Assembly: GCA_047967505.1 (NCBI GenBank)
Contig: CM106541.1
Strand: one strand, 5' to 3'
Origin: Dipteris shenzhenensis
Lineage: Eukaryota > Polypodiophyta > Polypodiopsida > Gleicheniales
Length of the DNA: 64,000 nt
This document shows positions 22,105-33,084 of the stretch, one piece after another. The translations under genes were made by a program, and so were the position numbers. The notes under the pieces were generated by a model. The model was not told the origin of the DNA. It saw only the letters and a program-made list of their open reading frames with translations, and made no database searches. Numbering within the stretch: position 1 is the first letter of the stretch; each line of letters starts with the position of its first letter.

Positions 22105-22455
22105 AAGCATGGCGATGCTCGAGGGCCATAGAGAAAAGGAGATCGTGAGGGTGAACCATTGTCATGGGAGGGGAAAAGGAATTAGAAGTGGAGCGAAGGA
22201 AGAGGGAGACTATGACACAAGGGAAAAAGGAGAGGGGGAAGAGAAGCATGTACATGATAGGAGAAGGAATGTAGAGATGGAGACATCAAGGGAAGAGAAC
22301 CATACTTTATTTGAAAGAAAGGATGAGAGGGAAATATCAAAATACTAGCTAGGTGGCTTTACAAGAATCAGCGTGTCTCATCAAGGAATAGCCCCCTCCT
22401 TTTATAGCCAAAAGAGGGGGTCTCTCCCAATTAATGTATCCTCCCACATTCCTCC
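22105..22455 (-). mobile_element. Gypsy LTR fragment, minus orientation (5' LTR of copy 1)
   Basis: Read on the minus strand, this matches the 3' part of the LTRs at 16218 and 25614 (GGCTATAAAAGGAGGGGGCT, GCCACCTAGCTAGTA, CCCTTGATGTCTCCATC, ending ATGTACA near 22249). It goes on into a leader matching 26434-26575 (TCATAGTCTCCCTCTTC, CCCTCGAGC). It is cut at 22455, where plus-strand pol of copy 2 begins. Confidence 0.75.
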
Positions 22456-22456
22456 A

Positions 22457-24190
22457 CTCAAATCGAGGTAGCAGATGGTCGATGCCTCGCCACCCTGGGA
22501 GTCATTGAGAATTCGCCCATCACTATCATTGGGTTGACCACCACCATCAATTTCTATGTAGTGGACATTGAAGATACACGTAGGAGTTACCCAGCCATAC
22601 TCGGGAGAACGTGGTTGAGAAAGAGTGATGCAATCAGCTATCGGAAGACATGACACATGTCTTTTGGCACTTTAAAGGAGAAGATCCCAGTGCAACCAGG
22701 TGCCACTGCAGGAGAACAAGAAGAGGAGTAGGATAGTGATACTCGCTAATCCTCGGTGTCTGAGTCAATGGAAGATTTAGACGGGGGGGAGGAGCCCTCA
22801 GAAGAAGAATTTTACATGATGGGGGTGTCTCCGACCCCACCACCCATGGAAAAGATAATAGCTAGTCCTCAACAACTTGAATCTATGCTTTCCTCTGACC
22901 TCACTCCGAGTGAGAAAGATGAGTTCCTAGAAATGTTCAAAGATTCCCCTGACCTCTTTACAACTAGCCACCACCACCTTCACCATGTGACTGCCATAGA
23001 ACACAAGATAGAGCTGAAGCCTGATGCGAAGCCAGTGGCTTAGAATTATAGGAGGTTAGGGCCCCTATAGACTGACGCTTTGTGCTCAAAGTTGCAGAAG
23101 CTTCTAGAAGTTGGGTTTATTGTTCCGGTCCACAATACTGAATGGGTTTCACTAGTGGTAGTCACCCCAAAGAAAAACAACAAGGGGCGGGTCTGCATCG
23201 ACTATAAGAAACTCAATGCGGCCACCAAGAGGGACCATCATCCTCTTCCCTTTCAAGACCTCATTCTTGAGAAGGTAAGTGGTCTTGAGATGTATACTTT
23301 CTGTGATGGTTACTCCGGGTTTGATCAAATTAGAATTGATGAGGAGGATGTGCTTAAAACCATATTTGCCACACCTTGGGGGACGTTTGCATTCAAAGTA
23401 ATGCCATTTGGCCTATTTATGCAAATGGTGTTTGCTCCTTATTTGGGGGTTTTCTTGGAGGTGTATTTAGATGATTTCTGCATATTCTCGGCACAGAAGG
23501 AGCATGTCATGAAGGTTAGGTTGGCCTTCCAAAGGGTCAATGATGCAAATGGCAACCGCAACCCTAAAAAATACACTATTGGAGCCACTCAAGGGAGGTT
23601 ACTGGGACATATTGTCCCATCCGAGGGTGTCAAGCCTGCTGATTTCGAGAAGGTAGAAGCTATCCTCAAGCTCTCCCCACCAACAACCAAATGTCAGGTA
23701 TGCTCATTTGTCAATCTACCAGGATACTATCGTCACTTCATTGATCAATATGTTGCTTTGACGCAACCCATGACTATGCTATTAAAAGATGGAGTTGATT
23801 TCTCTTGGGATGAGGATTGTGATCATGGGTTTGTACAAATCAAGAGTGATCTAGCTTCAAAACCCATTCCACGCAATCCTTATTGGTCAAAGACTTTCTA
23901 TATCAATCTTGGGTTTGGTGAGCACACTTTGGTAGGTATTCTTCTCCAGCAAGGGGAGGATCAGTTCATGTATCCCATCTGATTTGCTTCTCAACAATTG
24001 CTCAAAACTGAACGATGCTACTCTGAAGCTGACAAGCATGCCTTGTCTTTGGTGTTCTGCATTGAGAAATTTAAACATTATGTGGCTGGAAAGTCCTTCA
24101 TTATAATCTCTAGCAATGGTCTTGCAAAGCAGGTTCTTTAATCACCAAATCCCATGGGCTAGTTGACCAAATGGTTGACAGTTTTACAAT
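22457..24190 (+). pseudogene. Gypsy copy 2: protease-RT-RNase H, broken
   Basis: Starts within the protease flap (22490-22640, matching copy 1), then an acidic linker and the RT. RT blocks are FIVPVHNTEWVSLVVVTPKK, RVCIDYKKLNAATKRDHH, FCDGYSGFDQIRIDEED, VMPFGLFMQMVFAPYLG and EVYLDDFCIFS. Stops at 23041 and 23068 and a deletion of the NAPATFQR segment disable it. RNase H follows: DFSWDEDCDHGFVQIKSDL, INLGFGEHTLVGILLQQ (the usual Asp is not evident), then a stop at 23980 and CYSEADKHALSLVFCIEKFK. The order PR-RT-RH before integrase is the gypsy order. Confidence 0.88.
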
Positions 24191-24199
24191 AATATAAAT

Positions 24200-25600
24200 T
24201 TTCTTTCAAAATTGTAAAAAGGGGTTGTTCCAACTTGAAGAATACTTTGATTGATTTAGAGGAGTGCCTAGATGTAACCCTTGTAGCAGCCATAGAAGTC
24301 GGGAATCCATGGTATGGTGGTATCTACAGATTTCTGACTGCTTTCTCCTTTCCTCCAGAAAGTACTAGCTATGAGAGAAAGAAGATTTGTAGAGATAGTA
24401 GACGCTACACTCTCTTTGATGGGTGTTGTACCGTTAAGGCATGGATGGGGTACTTAGATGGACCATTGATGCATATGAAGTACCTAAGGTATTGAAGCAT
24501 TATCATGATGGATTTTGTGGAGGCCACTATGTTGGTGACTATATAGCTAAGAAGATTTTACATGTTGGGTACTATCAGCCGACCTTGTTCAAGGATGTCA
24601 CTATGTATTGCAAAACTTGTGAACCATGCCAATTATTTGGTAGGCAGGATTTGCGTCCTAGGCAACATCACCCAGTGATGTCCATCCATCCGTTTTAGAA
24701 GTGGGGAATAGATTTTGTTGGGCCCCTGCCCATGACTATCCGCAAAAAGAAGTATCTTTTGGTAGCCACTCAGTATGTCACGAAGTGGGCTGAAGCTATC
24801 ACTCCCCCCACTGCAAATGGTAAGGCAGTTTCAAATTTCATATTTGAACATATCTGCACAAGTTTGGGACACCCATGGAAATAGTATCTGACCATGGGAG
24901 TCCATTCTTAAATGAAGCAATGGAGTTGCTCATGGATCGCATGGGTATTGATCACCGTACTTCTAGCATCTATCATCTAGCATCTGTGGGACAAACGGAG
25001 TAGACCAATGGCCTCCTTTGTAAAACCATGGAAAAAATGGCCATGGGGAACAAGAGCCAGTGGGATCAGAAGGTCATCGAAGCCGTGTGGGCTTACAACA
25101 TCACCCATAAAATGTCTGCAGGTCACACTCCTTTTGAGTTGGTATACGGTACTGAGGCAGTTTTACCACTAGAGAGAGAAATTCCGACCTTGAGATTGGC
25201 AGAGAATAGAGGATGATAGAAGATGAACATGTAGAGGCCAGGTTGGTACAACTTGAGAAGCTAGATGAAACCTGATGCCTTGCACTCCATCAAACAGAGA
25301 TCCAAAAGAACTGACAAAAGGCCCGCATGGATGCTACGATTTGCAAGGGATGGGAAAGACACTTTGCTGAGGGGGATGTTGTGCTATGATTTGATAATAG
25401 ATTGGACCACCAGATGGATAAAAAGTTCCTTCCACTATGGACTGGTCCATACAAAGTCATCAAGGAACATAGCAATGGGTCTATACAAGTACAGGAGCTG
25501 CATGAGCCATATGGCAAGAAGGTGATCAACAAGCGTTATATCTCAAGCTCTTCTTTCTTTGTGATGGTCCCAGGCATGGAAATGCTGTGCATTCCCTGCC
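24200..25600 (+). pseudogene. Gypsy copy 2: integrase and C-terminal tail, broken
   Basis: The zinc-binding HHCC region reads KHYHDGFCGGHYVGDYIA and CKTCEPCQLFGRQ (24490-24650). The DDE core has KWGIDFVGPLPM (first Asp, 24700-24730), SDHGSPFLNEAMELL after a frameshift near 24880 (second Asp), and VGQTE followed by a stop where the catalytic Glu block continues. Then WAYNITHKMSAGHTPFELVYG and the GPYKVIKEHSNGSIQVQEL tail (25450-25500). Several stops and frameshifts. No chromodomain seen. Confidence 0.88.
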
Positions 25601-25613
25601 TAGGGGGGGGAAC
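25601..25613 (+). promoter_or_regulatory. Polypurine tract of gypsy copy 2
   Basis: TAGGGGGGGGAAC directly precedes the LTR start TGTTATGG, as expected for plus-strand priming. Confidence 0.85.
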
Positions 25614-26433
25614 TGTTATGGATAAATTTAAATGAGCTAAAAGGCATAAATATATGTGTGTGCTTGTATGTGTGGCAATAGTATAATGAAATATGGTGTG
25701 CATAGGGCCCAGGGTTGAGGTGGCAGGGCATGACCATGTTCCACCCTTCCACGTAAGAGGACCCATAAGGTTTGTTGTACATAATCCATGGTAGTTATAC
25801 TATAAAATGGTAAGGTGGCATGGTTCCTCCATGTGCCACCCCTCCACCTAGGCGGCCCCATGCCTGCAATTAGTGAGACATGGCCCAAGGACCATTGGAG
25901 AAGTAATATAAAATACGTGGAGATGGATATTATATTGGATTATTCCCTCCATGTAGGATAGGCCCATGTGGGGGGGGGGTGTAGATAGTCAAAGAATGCA
26001 ATTTAAATAATGAAAAGTAGGATAAGGTGGCAAGACTTCTTGTGCCAGCCCTCTCCACTTGTCCTCCTAGATGTTTGAACGAATTATAAAATTGGGAGGA
26101 GACCAAGGGAGTATCTTAGACTTGGAATATGGAGTTTAATTTATGTGGAAAATGAGGCAAAGGGTTGTCACACACAATTGAGAGTGCGTACCCACCTAGT
26201 CCACATGGGAGACTCTTCCACACACACCATGCATGTGGGAGGATGCATTTATTGGGAGAGACCCCCTCTCTTGGCTATAAAACGAGGGGGCTATTCCTTG
26301 ATGGGACACACTCATTCTTGTAAAGCCACCTAGCTAGTACTTTGATTTCCCCCCCCCATCCTTCCTTTCAAATGAAGCATGACTCTCTTCCCTTGATGTC
26401 TTAATCTCTATATTCCACGTCCCATCATGTACA
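25614..26433 (+). mobile_element. Gypsy LTR, copy b (3' LTR of copy 2)
   Basis: 820 bp, TGTTATGG...ATGTACA, colinear with 16218-17040. Homology to the minus-strand leader near 22105-22248 continues to about 26575 (CCCTCGAGTGTCGCCATGCC), so the true LTR may extend to there and copy a may be truncated at 17040. Confidence 0.85.
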
Positions 26434-26559
26434 TGCTCCTCTTCCCCCTCTTCCTTCCCCCTTGTGCCATAGTCTCCCTCTTCATTGCCACCCCTCTTTA
26501 TCCCTTTTCCCCATCTATGTTAATGCTTCTCCCCTCACATTTCCTTTTCCCTCGAGTGT

Positions 26560-26970
26560 CGCCATGCCTAACATTGCAGCTGTGAAGACATGGGAGCAAG
26601 TTCAAGTTTTCTCTCTACATTCAGATGGAGTGAAAAAAATGGAGGGACAAACAATGACTCGCCATAGTTTGGGGAGAGTTTCAATGACCTCGGTGATGAC
26701 TGTCTCGAAGAGGTGGATAACTTTGCAGTTGTCACTACCTCTGGGGAGAATGAGGAAGTTGATCCATATTTTGTATTGCAGTGTACAAAACCTAAGCACA
26801 ATATTGAGGAAGCCTTTAAGGATGATTGGGAAACAACCTATGAGAAGTGGGATGTAGCAGTTGGAGCTTTTTGGTACAAAAAAACATCCAAGAGAGGCCA
26901 CAATTATGAATTGTTACATAAGAGTTCTCAAACTTTTGTGTACTCTCATCTCGTAACAGTTTATTAGGTT
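26560..26970 (+). pseudogene. Fragment resembling the C-terminus of a DUF7869-type element protein
   Basis: From about 26690 one frame reads VDNFAVVTTSGENEEVDPYF, VLQCTKPKHNIEEAFKDDW, then WDVAVGAFWYKKTSKRGHNY and TFVYSHLVTVY before a stop at 26965. The pattern (F-AV-x-acidic-FW/FV, then V-x-WY-basic) parallels the C-terminal part of the protein at 62691-63056. It also recalls BAH/SH3-like modules. No start or full domain is present. I cannot name it with certainty; most likely a transposon-derived fragment. Confidence 0.35.
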
Positions 26971-26975
26971 CCAGA

Positions 26976-27890
26976 TGCAACCTGTGCCACAACAAAAGAA
27001 GCAAAAGAGTGTCTTCCAATGATTTAGGATCGCGTGAGCACATCTTGGGCTGTCTTAGAGTAGTGGACGTGGATGCCTAAGATAGCACTAAGAAAATGTA
27101 TCTCATTGCATGGAAACAATATTTTTATCCTATAAAATGGAAAATGTATTTGAGACTAATCTTCTTTTAGTGAATCCCAAACTAACCACCGTGCTTGTTT
27201 TTGTAAATCCTAAATGATAAATCCCATGCTTGTGTTAGGATATCACAAACAACCACCGTGCTTGTTTTATTAAATCCATTAACCAGTCCACAAATCCTTG
27301 TATGCCATTCATCTTGTAATAATAGAAGCAAACCACCATGCTGGTGATAGTTAATATCATAGTGTGCAACCAACCACCATGCTGGTGTGACCACTTATCC
27401 TGAACTAGTGTTGTGCTATCCTAAAATTGTTGCAAAGTGCTATACTAAAACAATCCCCTTTAGGTTGTTTATATTTAACTGCAATATTTTAGCCATCGGG
27501 ATACTTAAGACATTAGAGTAGTCCTATTTCATTGCTTCATCCACCTCGTGTAGTAAGCAACCATATATTAAATCAATATCCGAGTGTACTTTAGTAGACT
27601 AAAATAAGATCGGTTAATAGTTTACTCGGGAAGACCTAAGATAATTCATATATGCTCACAAAATATTATGCTCACATATTATTGACACTAAAAACCAACT
27701 GTCTTTCTAAAGAAATATAACTATTAACATGGAAGTAGGTCGACACAAAATCAGATATTACAAGGACCATAGATCATGGACGATGGCAGCTTGAGAAGTC
27801 AACAAGTCCAAGATTTGTTGCCTACAATACGTTTATAAAAACAAAAATACGATGACATTTTGTAACTCAGGGAAATTCTAAACTCTTGAC
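26976..27890. other. Non-coding DNA with ACCACCATGCTGGTG repeats
   Basis: 27180-27400 contains five degenerate copies of AACCACCRTGCTKGT, which is nearly self-complementary (ACCACCATGCTGGTG). No gene. The run lies upstream of the CACTA transposase remnant and could be part of that element. Confidence 0.5.
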
Positions 27891-27892
27891 TA

Positions 27893-29300
27893 TCTTATCA
27901 ACCTCTCTATAGATCAATCATCTCTTGGATCCCATGCATATCTTCAAGAATGTGGGGGCTACTATTTGGGCACACTTGGTTGGTTCCAAAGACTCGAGAG
28001 GAGTGCGAGAAGACTTGCATGCTATGAATAGGATGTCTCGTTTGTTGCCCCAAGTGCATGCTTTAGGAAAAGTATCCTCCCAAAGCAACATGGATCCTCT
28101 CTACGAGAGAGGAGGCAGTGGTCAAGGCGGACATTGCCTCTTTTCAAACACCCATAGGATACATGTGTTGCTTGAAAGGAGCATTTTCAAAGGACAATAA
28201 GCTTAGTGGGCTCAAGTCCCATGATTGGCACAAGGTCTTATAGGTATTCTAAGCTGTAGGATTAGTGTACCGATAATCGTAATGCGTTAGTGTAATTATG
28301 ATTATGTTATATTGTTGACATGACTTCTTTGTTGCTTTGATAGTTCATCCTCCAAATTACAATAAAATGGTGCTTACAAGAAGATGTTAGAAATGCTATA
28401 TTCAAGATCAGTGGTATTGTGAGATATGCTTACTATCAAATTGCATCAATTGCATTTTCTGCAATTTAAGTTGAATAATCTATAGATTGATTATGAATAT
28501 ATCTTACATGGGCATGTGAAATAGGTGGATATCTCAAAAAGAGATCTCCATATCGAGCATCAAGAAGGCTAGGGTGGAATCCATTGAAGCCGTATGCTTG
28601 CTTGAGAAGAACTTTCCCTCGAGCATTATGATATCTCAAGTGCACTTGCTTGTGCACACAGTTGATGAGGTGGCCATTGTAGGTACCGTTCAACTCCACC
28701 AAACTTTGGACCGATGAAAGTGATACTTTTGTTCTTCCCGAGCACTATGAGTAGGTGCATACTAATGATTTAATTAATTGAAGCTTTCATTTTTAAAGAT
28801 CCATTGATACATGTACTTAAGCATAATTTCATATATATAATTGATGGCATTTCGCACCCATCTTCAACATAGGTGGTTTTTCATTTGGATCGTTCTGATC
28901 CAAGATGGTGGTACGTGATCCAAGTTGCACCATGAAGTAAGCAAATTTTTGAAGATAGAGATGTGGATATGCAGATGCCACTACCAATGCTGGATCCAAT
29001 CGATTCAAACGGATCTAGCAAAGAAGATGAAGATCACAATATGAGCCAAGAGGAAGATGCGCATAATGACATCATACAGGAGGAAGATGGAGATCATGAT
29101 ATTGAGGAAGAAGGTGATGATCATTAAGAATCACCACACTTTATTAAAGAAGATAATCAAGTACTCTTAGGTGAACGTATGATGCTAGAGTATGATGATA
29201 ATATAGGAGATCAACTCAGTATAGAGCTAGAGATAGACTTGTTTGGCGCGTTAGACTTCGCTCAGGGTGAAGCCGTTGATGTAAATGTTCTTCATTGATT
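27893..29300 (+). pseudogene. CACTA transposase (TNP2-like) remnant
   Basis: Segments align with the intact-order CACTA gene at 55781-59807. LLDPMHIFKNVGATIWAHLV (27915-27975) equals its exon 5, then LKSHDWHKVL (28210-28240). After a stretch inverted relative to 1843-1950 come VESIEAVCLLEKNFPSSIM and QVHLLVHTVDEVAIVGTVQ (28575-28690), the DUF4218 region. Then an acidic C-terminal tail (28960-29290). The catalytic first half is missing and stops are present, so it is dead. A CACTA terminus follows at 29696. Confidence 0.8.
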
Positions 29301-29469
29301 TTTTTCATCTCAAACTTGGACATGAATATATGAACTTCAAAGTCTTGATGTACATGCTCTTGTACTTTTATTCTCTCAAAGGATCAAACATGTATGAAAA
29401 TGAAAAAAAAAATGTCATTGGGAAAAACTATCTTTTAAGGTCAGTATGGGAAAAAAAACTCCCTGTAAA

Positions 29470-29696
29470 ATGTTGCTATAGGAAACTATCTCAGTGTCAC
29501 TATATAACAACCATTACCAATCTGATAAGAGTCGCTATATATCGACTTTAGGCAAGTGTTGCTATATAGCAACGTTTGCCTAAAGTTGCTATATAGCGAC
29601 CCTTGATAAAGCCCACTTCCAATACCGATGATTAGCGACTTGTGCACACTAAACGTCGAAACTTAAGTATTGCAATAGGATCTGTGTGTAGTAGTG
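29470..29696. mobile_element. CACTA right terminus with palindromic subterminal repeats
   Basis: 29470-29600 has five units of the GTTGCTATATAGCAAC / GTCGCTATATAGCGAC family. The end at 29696 read in reverse complement is CACTACTACACACAGATCC, a classic CACTA terminus. This ties the palindromic arrays elsewhere in the window to a CACTA family. The left end was not found. Confidence 0.7.
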
Positions 29697-30402
29697 AGTC
29701 AATTACGGCAAGGATGGATGGTATCATAATCCATACCCACCGTTGTTAGCATTTTCTTCGCTTCATCTCTTGATGCGCACATGGTATTTGGTGCAGGCAA
29801 CATCTTTCTAGAGCAACCTATCACAATTCAAACATACATAGGCTTTGAATAATGATGATTCTCACCTCTCTTTTCCCCTCTTTCAAAGCAACAAAGAAAT
29901 CCTGTAACTAATCCTATAGCTTAGAATACCTGTAAGACATTGAGCAAGCTTAGAATTCTATAGCTTGACATTGAGCAAATATTTACAGACTCCTGCATTC
30001 TTTGAATTAGAGTGATAGAAGTCTGTATCTATTTGCTCAATGGTAGGCTATTGAAGCTTCACATGGGGAAAAAGAGAGAAGGAAAGGGAGAAGAAAAGAG
30101 AGGAAAAGAGAGGAGAAAAAAGAGAGAAAAAGAGAGGAGAAAAAGGAGAAAAGAGAGGAGAAAAAAGATAGAAAAAGAGAGGAGATAAGAGAGAAAAAGA
30201 GAGAAAGTGAAAAGAGAAAAAGCGGGGATAAAAGAGAAAAAAAGAGAACTCTATGCTCCCGGGCATTGGCGCATCATCTGCGAGCTTCCACTCATCCCTT
30301 CCATCTGCACACTTCCAAAATCACAACATGAGCTGCAAGGAAATCTATTAAGATCCAAAAATGAGGTGCCTTTTCTCTCTTTTGACAATAAGTGCCCTGA
30401 AC

Positions 30403-30510
30403 CATCGCTATATAGCAACGCTTTGCCTTGAATTATCACTATATAGCGACGCTTTTTGGATATAAACATTGCTATATAGTGACTGACCAGCGTCGCTATA
30501 TAGCGATGCT
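30403..30510. repeat. Array of four CGCTATATAGCG-type palindromes
   Basis: Four units with the same spacers as 3182-3290, ending in the same GATGCTGGGGGCTTA. Individual units carry point changes that break perfect symmetry, e.g. CACTATATAGCGAC. Confidence 0.75.
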
Positions 30511-30784
30511 GGGGGCTTATGCTTTCTCCTTGTTTGTAGGCTTATGCTTGTCTCCACAATCCAATCCCTTTGAGAAGTTGCTTCTCTAAACTCCTCCTTC
30601 CTCTAACTAGTTATCTGAAAAATGGTATGTTTCCTCTCTTTTGTAGGGCGAGTCCACGAAACACCGAGCGGGATTTTTTAGGGTAAAAAAAGTGCTTCTT
30701 CTTTTTTCCTTTTGTTATTTTCATTATTTGCATTGGCCTGCAGCTAGCACCTTATGTGCTAGTTGCAGTGATGGGTGTAGGAAC

Positions 30785-31772
30785 CCTCTCTTCCCCTCTC
30801 TTCTCTTATTCCCTCTTCTTCTCCTCTTTTCCTCTTTTCCTCTCTCTTTCCCCCCCTCTTTCCCTCATATGCTCATGCATAAGCATAAGCATAATATTTC
30901 TCTCTTTTTCTCTTATGCATATGTTTTTCCTTCTCTTATGCTTATGCTCTTTTCCCCTCTTCTTTTTGCCTTCTTTCAATCTCTTTTCCCCTCTTCCTTC
31001 TCTTATTTTTCACTCTCTCTTTTCCTCTCTTTTTCTCCTCTTTTCATAAGCATATGTATTTGCCTATGCTTATTCTTATGCATGAGCATATGCTCATATG
31101 CTCATGCATAAGTCTTTAGCTTATGCTTTCTCTCTTTTTCTCTTATGCTCATATGCTCATGCATAAGCATAAGCACAAGCATATGCTTTCTTTATTTTTC
31201 TCTTATGCTTATGCTCTTTTTTCCTCTTCCTTCTCTTATGCTTATGCTCTTTTCCTCTCTTCTTTTTCCCCTCTTCCTTCTCTTCTTTTTCCCTCTTTCA
31301 ATCTCTTTTCCCCTCTTCCTTCTCTCATGCTTTTCCCCTCTTCCTTCTCTTATGCTTATGCTCTTTTCTCCTTTTCTTTTTCCCCTCTTTCAATCTCTTT
31401 TCCCCTCTTTTAAACATATGCTTTCTCTCTTTCTCTCTTATGCATTTGTTTTTCTTCTCTTATGCTTATGCTTATGCATGAGCATATGTCTCCTTCTCTT
31501 TCTCCTTCTCCTTTCCTTCTTTTATTTTTCCCTCTCTTTTTCTCTTCTCTTCATAAGCATATGCCTATGCTTATGCTTATGCTTATGCTTATGCATGAGC
31601 ATATGCTTATATGCTTATGCATAAGCATAAGCCTATGCTTTCTCTCTTTTTCTCTTATGCATATGCTTTCTCTCTTTTTTGTCTTATGCATATTTGGCTC
31701 TTTTCCCCTTTTTCAATCTCTTTTTCCCTTTTCTTTCTCTTCTTTTCCCCTCTCCTTCTCTTATGCTTCTCC
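30785..31772. repeat. ATGCTTATG / pyrimidine low-complexity tract, copy 2
   Basis: Longer relative of 4060-4740. ATGCTTATG and CATAAGCAT blocks alternate with CTCTTCCTTCTC runs. Open frames on both strands are repeat artefacts. Confidence 0.8.
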
Positions 31773-32504
31773 TGTAAGAAAACAGTACAACGTTTGTGCT
31801 TAACAGATAACAGGATCTCGTATGCAAGAGAGAAAAGCAGATACTATGGAGAATCAAAAATTTGATTACTGTAGAACTAATACAATAGATGGCGCTGCCT
31901 CCCAACTGTGCGCTCCTATGAAAGAAGCTTCGATGGCGAGCTAGAAATAGTAGAGGACGGAGGTTGGATGCTAAGGAATCAAGGTTGCTGTAGCCAATGA
32001 TGAAATGGGCTTCACGGGCTTGCTCTTATATAGCCACCAGTCGTAGTCGGTTAGACCCAATTGAGTGACCGACCCAGTCCACCCAAAACGGCCAATTGGG
32101 GGTTAGTCCCAAAGTAGGCCACCAACCACACGATAGAACCGATGTGCAAAGTAGAGCAACTGACCTACAGACACCGTTTGGCCCACAGCCATCCAGGATC
32201 ATCTGGGACTCTGAACGGGCCCCACAACCCAAGAGTGGGCTGCCCCGGGAAATGCTCCATCTACCCTCAGTGCAGTCAGTCATGGGATGCCTTCCTGCAC
32301 TTGCATGTAGCCTAGTTGGTGGTGTGCCAAGTCTATCTGAAGCTGTCCAGCCATCAGGCCACACATGGCCCCCATTTGGTGTCCAAACTAGGACCTACTA
32401 GATAACCGAGCTACTCAAATGCCTTCTCCTCATATGGGGGGCTTACAAGTAGAGTTAGCTAGTTCCCACGTAGTCACAGGAGAGTGGAGCATTGATATCT
32501 AACA
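31773..32504 (-). mobile_element. Copia LTR 1 (3'-most in element sense)
   Basis: 732 bp, TGTAAGAAAACAGTAC...GATATCTAACA on the plus strand. Next to it lies the PPT (32505-32517, TTGAGGGGGGG in element sense). Confidence 0.9.
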
Positions 32505-32616
32505 CCCCCCCTCAATGTCCGCCTGCAAGTGAACTTACTTTTTTGGCCCAATGCCAAGTTGATGAAGATGCCTCTCCAGCAAGTCTCTTCTAAGAGCCTT
32601 CATGAAGATGTCGGCA

Positions 32617-33075
32617 TCATTGTCTGTAGTCGCAGAGACAGTACACCAAGTCGACCTCTCCATCCATGATGGGCTCGCGTACAAAGTGATATTGAATCTC
32701 AATGTGTTTTATGCGAGCGTGGAACACAGAGTTCTTTGCAATCGCCATGCAACTTTGATTGTCACTTGATAACTGTGTAGGCTTGTTTTGCACTACACCC
32801 ATGTCCCCTAAAGTCCTCCTCAACCACACTGCCTTGCAAGAAGCAAAGCATGCTGATTTGTACTCAGCCTCGGTAGAAGAAAGACCAACTGTAGGTTGCT
32901 TCTTGCTGACCCATGACACAACTCCAGATCCAAGTGAGAAATAGTAACCTGTCATTGATTTCCTACTCTCCACATCTCCTACCCAATTCGAGTCACAGAA
33001 TCCGGTCAAGATGTTGCCCTTGGTATAGGTGATGCCATAATCAAGTGTGCCTTTGATGTATTTCAGCACCCACAT
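32617..33075 (-). pseudogene. Copia internal A: RNase H domain
   Basis: A 152-residue open frame with ILTGFCDSNWVGDVESRKS (first Asp), GVVSWVSKKQPTVGLSSTEA then EYKSA (Glu), SSDNQSCMAIAKNSVFHA (Asp) and KHIEIQYHFVREPIMDGEV. The catalytic acidic residues are present. The final part shifts frame at YCLCDYRQ compared with the B copy, whose frame continues to TENAADIFTKAL. It degrades the RNA strand during reverse transcription. Confidence 0.88.
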
Positions 33076-33084
33076 CCCTGCCCT

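Larger units (their letters stand above)
29790..31772. repeat. Complex dispersed repeat, copy 2
   Basis: Colinear with 1681-4740 but shorter: start block, purine tract (30060-30250), GGGCATTGGCGCATCATCTG, palindromic array (30403-30510), a single TAACTAGTTATCTGAAAAATG unit, then the ATGCTTATG/pyrimidine tract. It lacks about 80 bp present at 1850-1930. It is interrupted at 31772 by the copia array and resumes at 39685. Confidence 0.8.
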
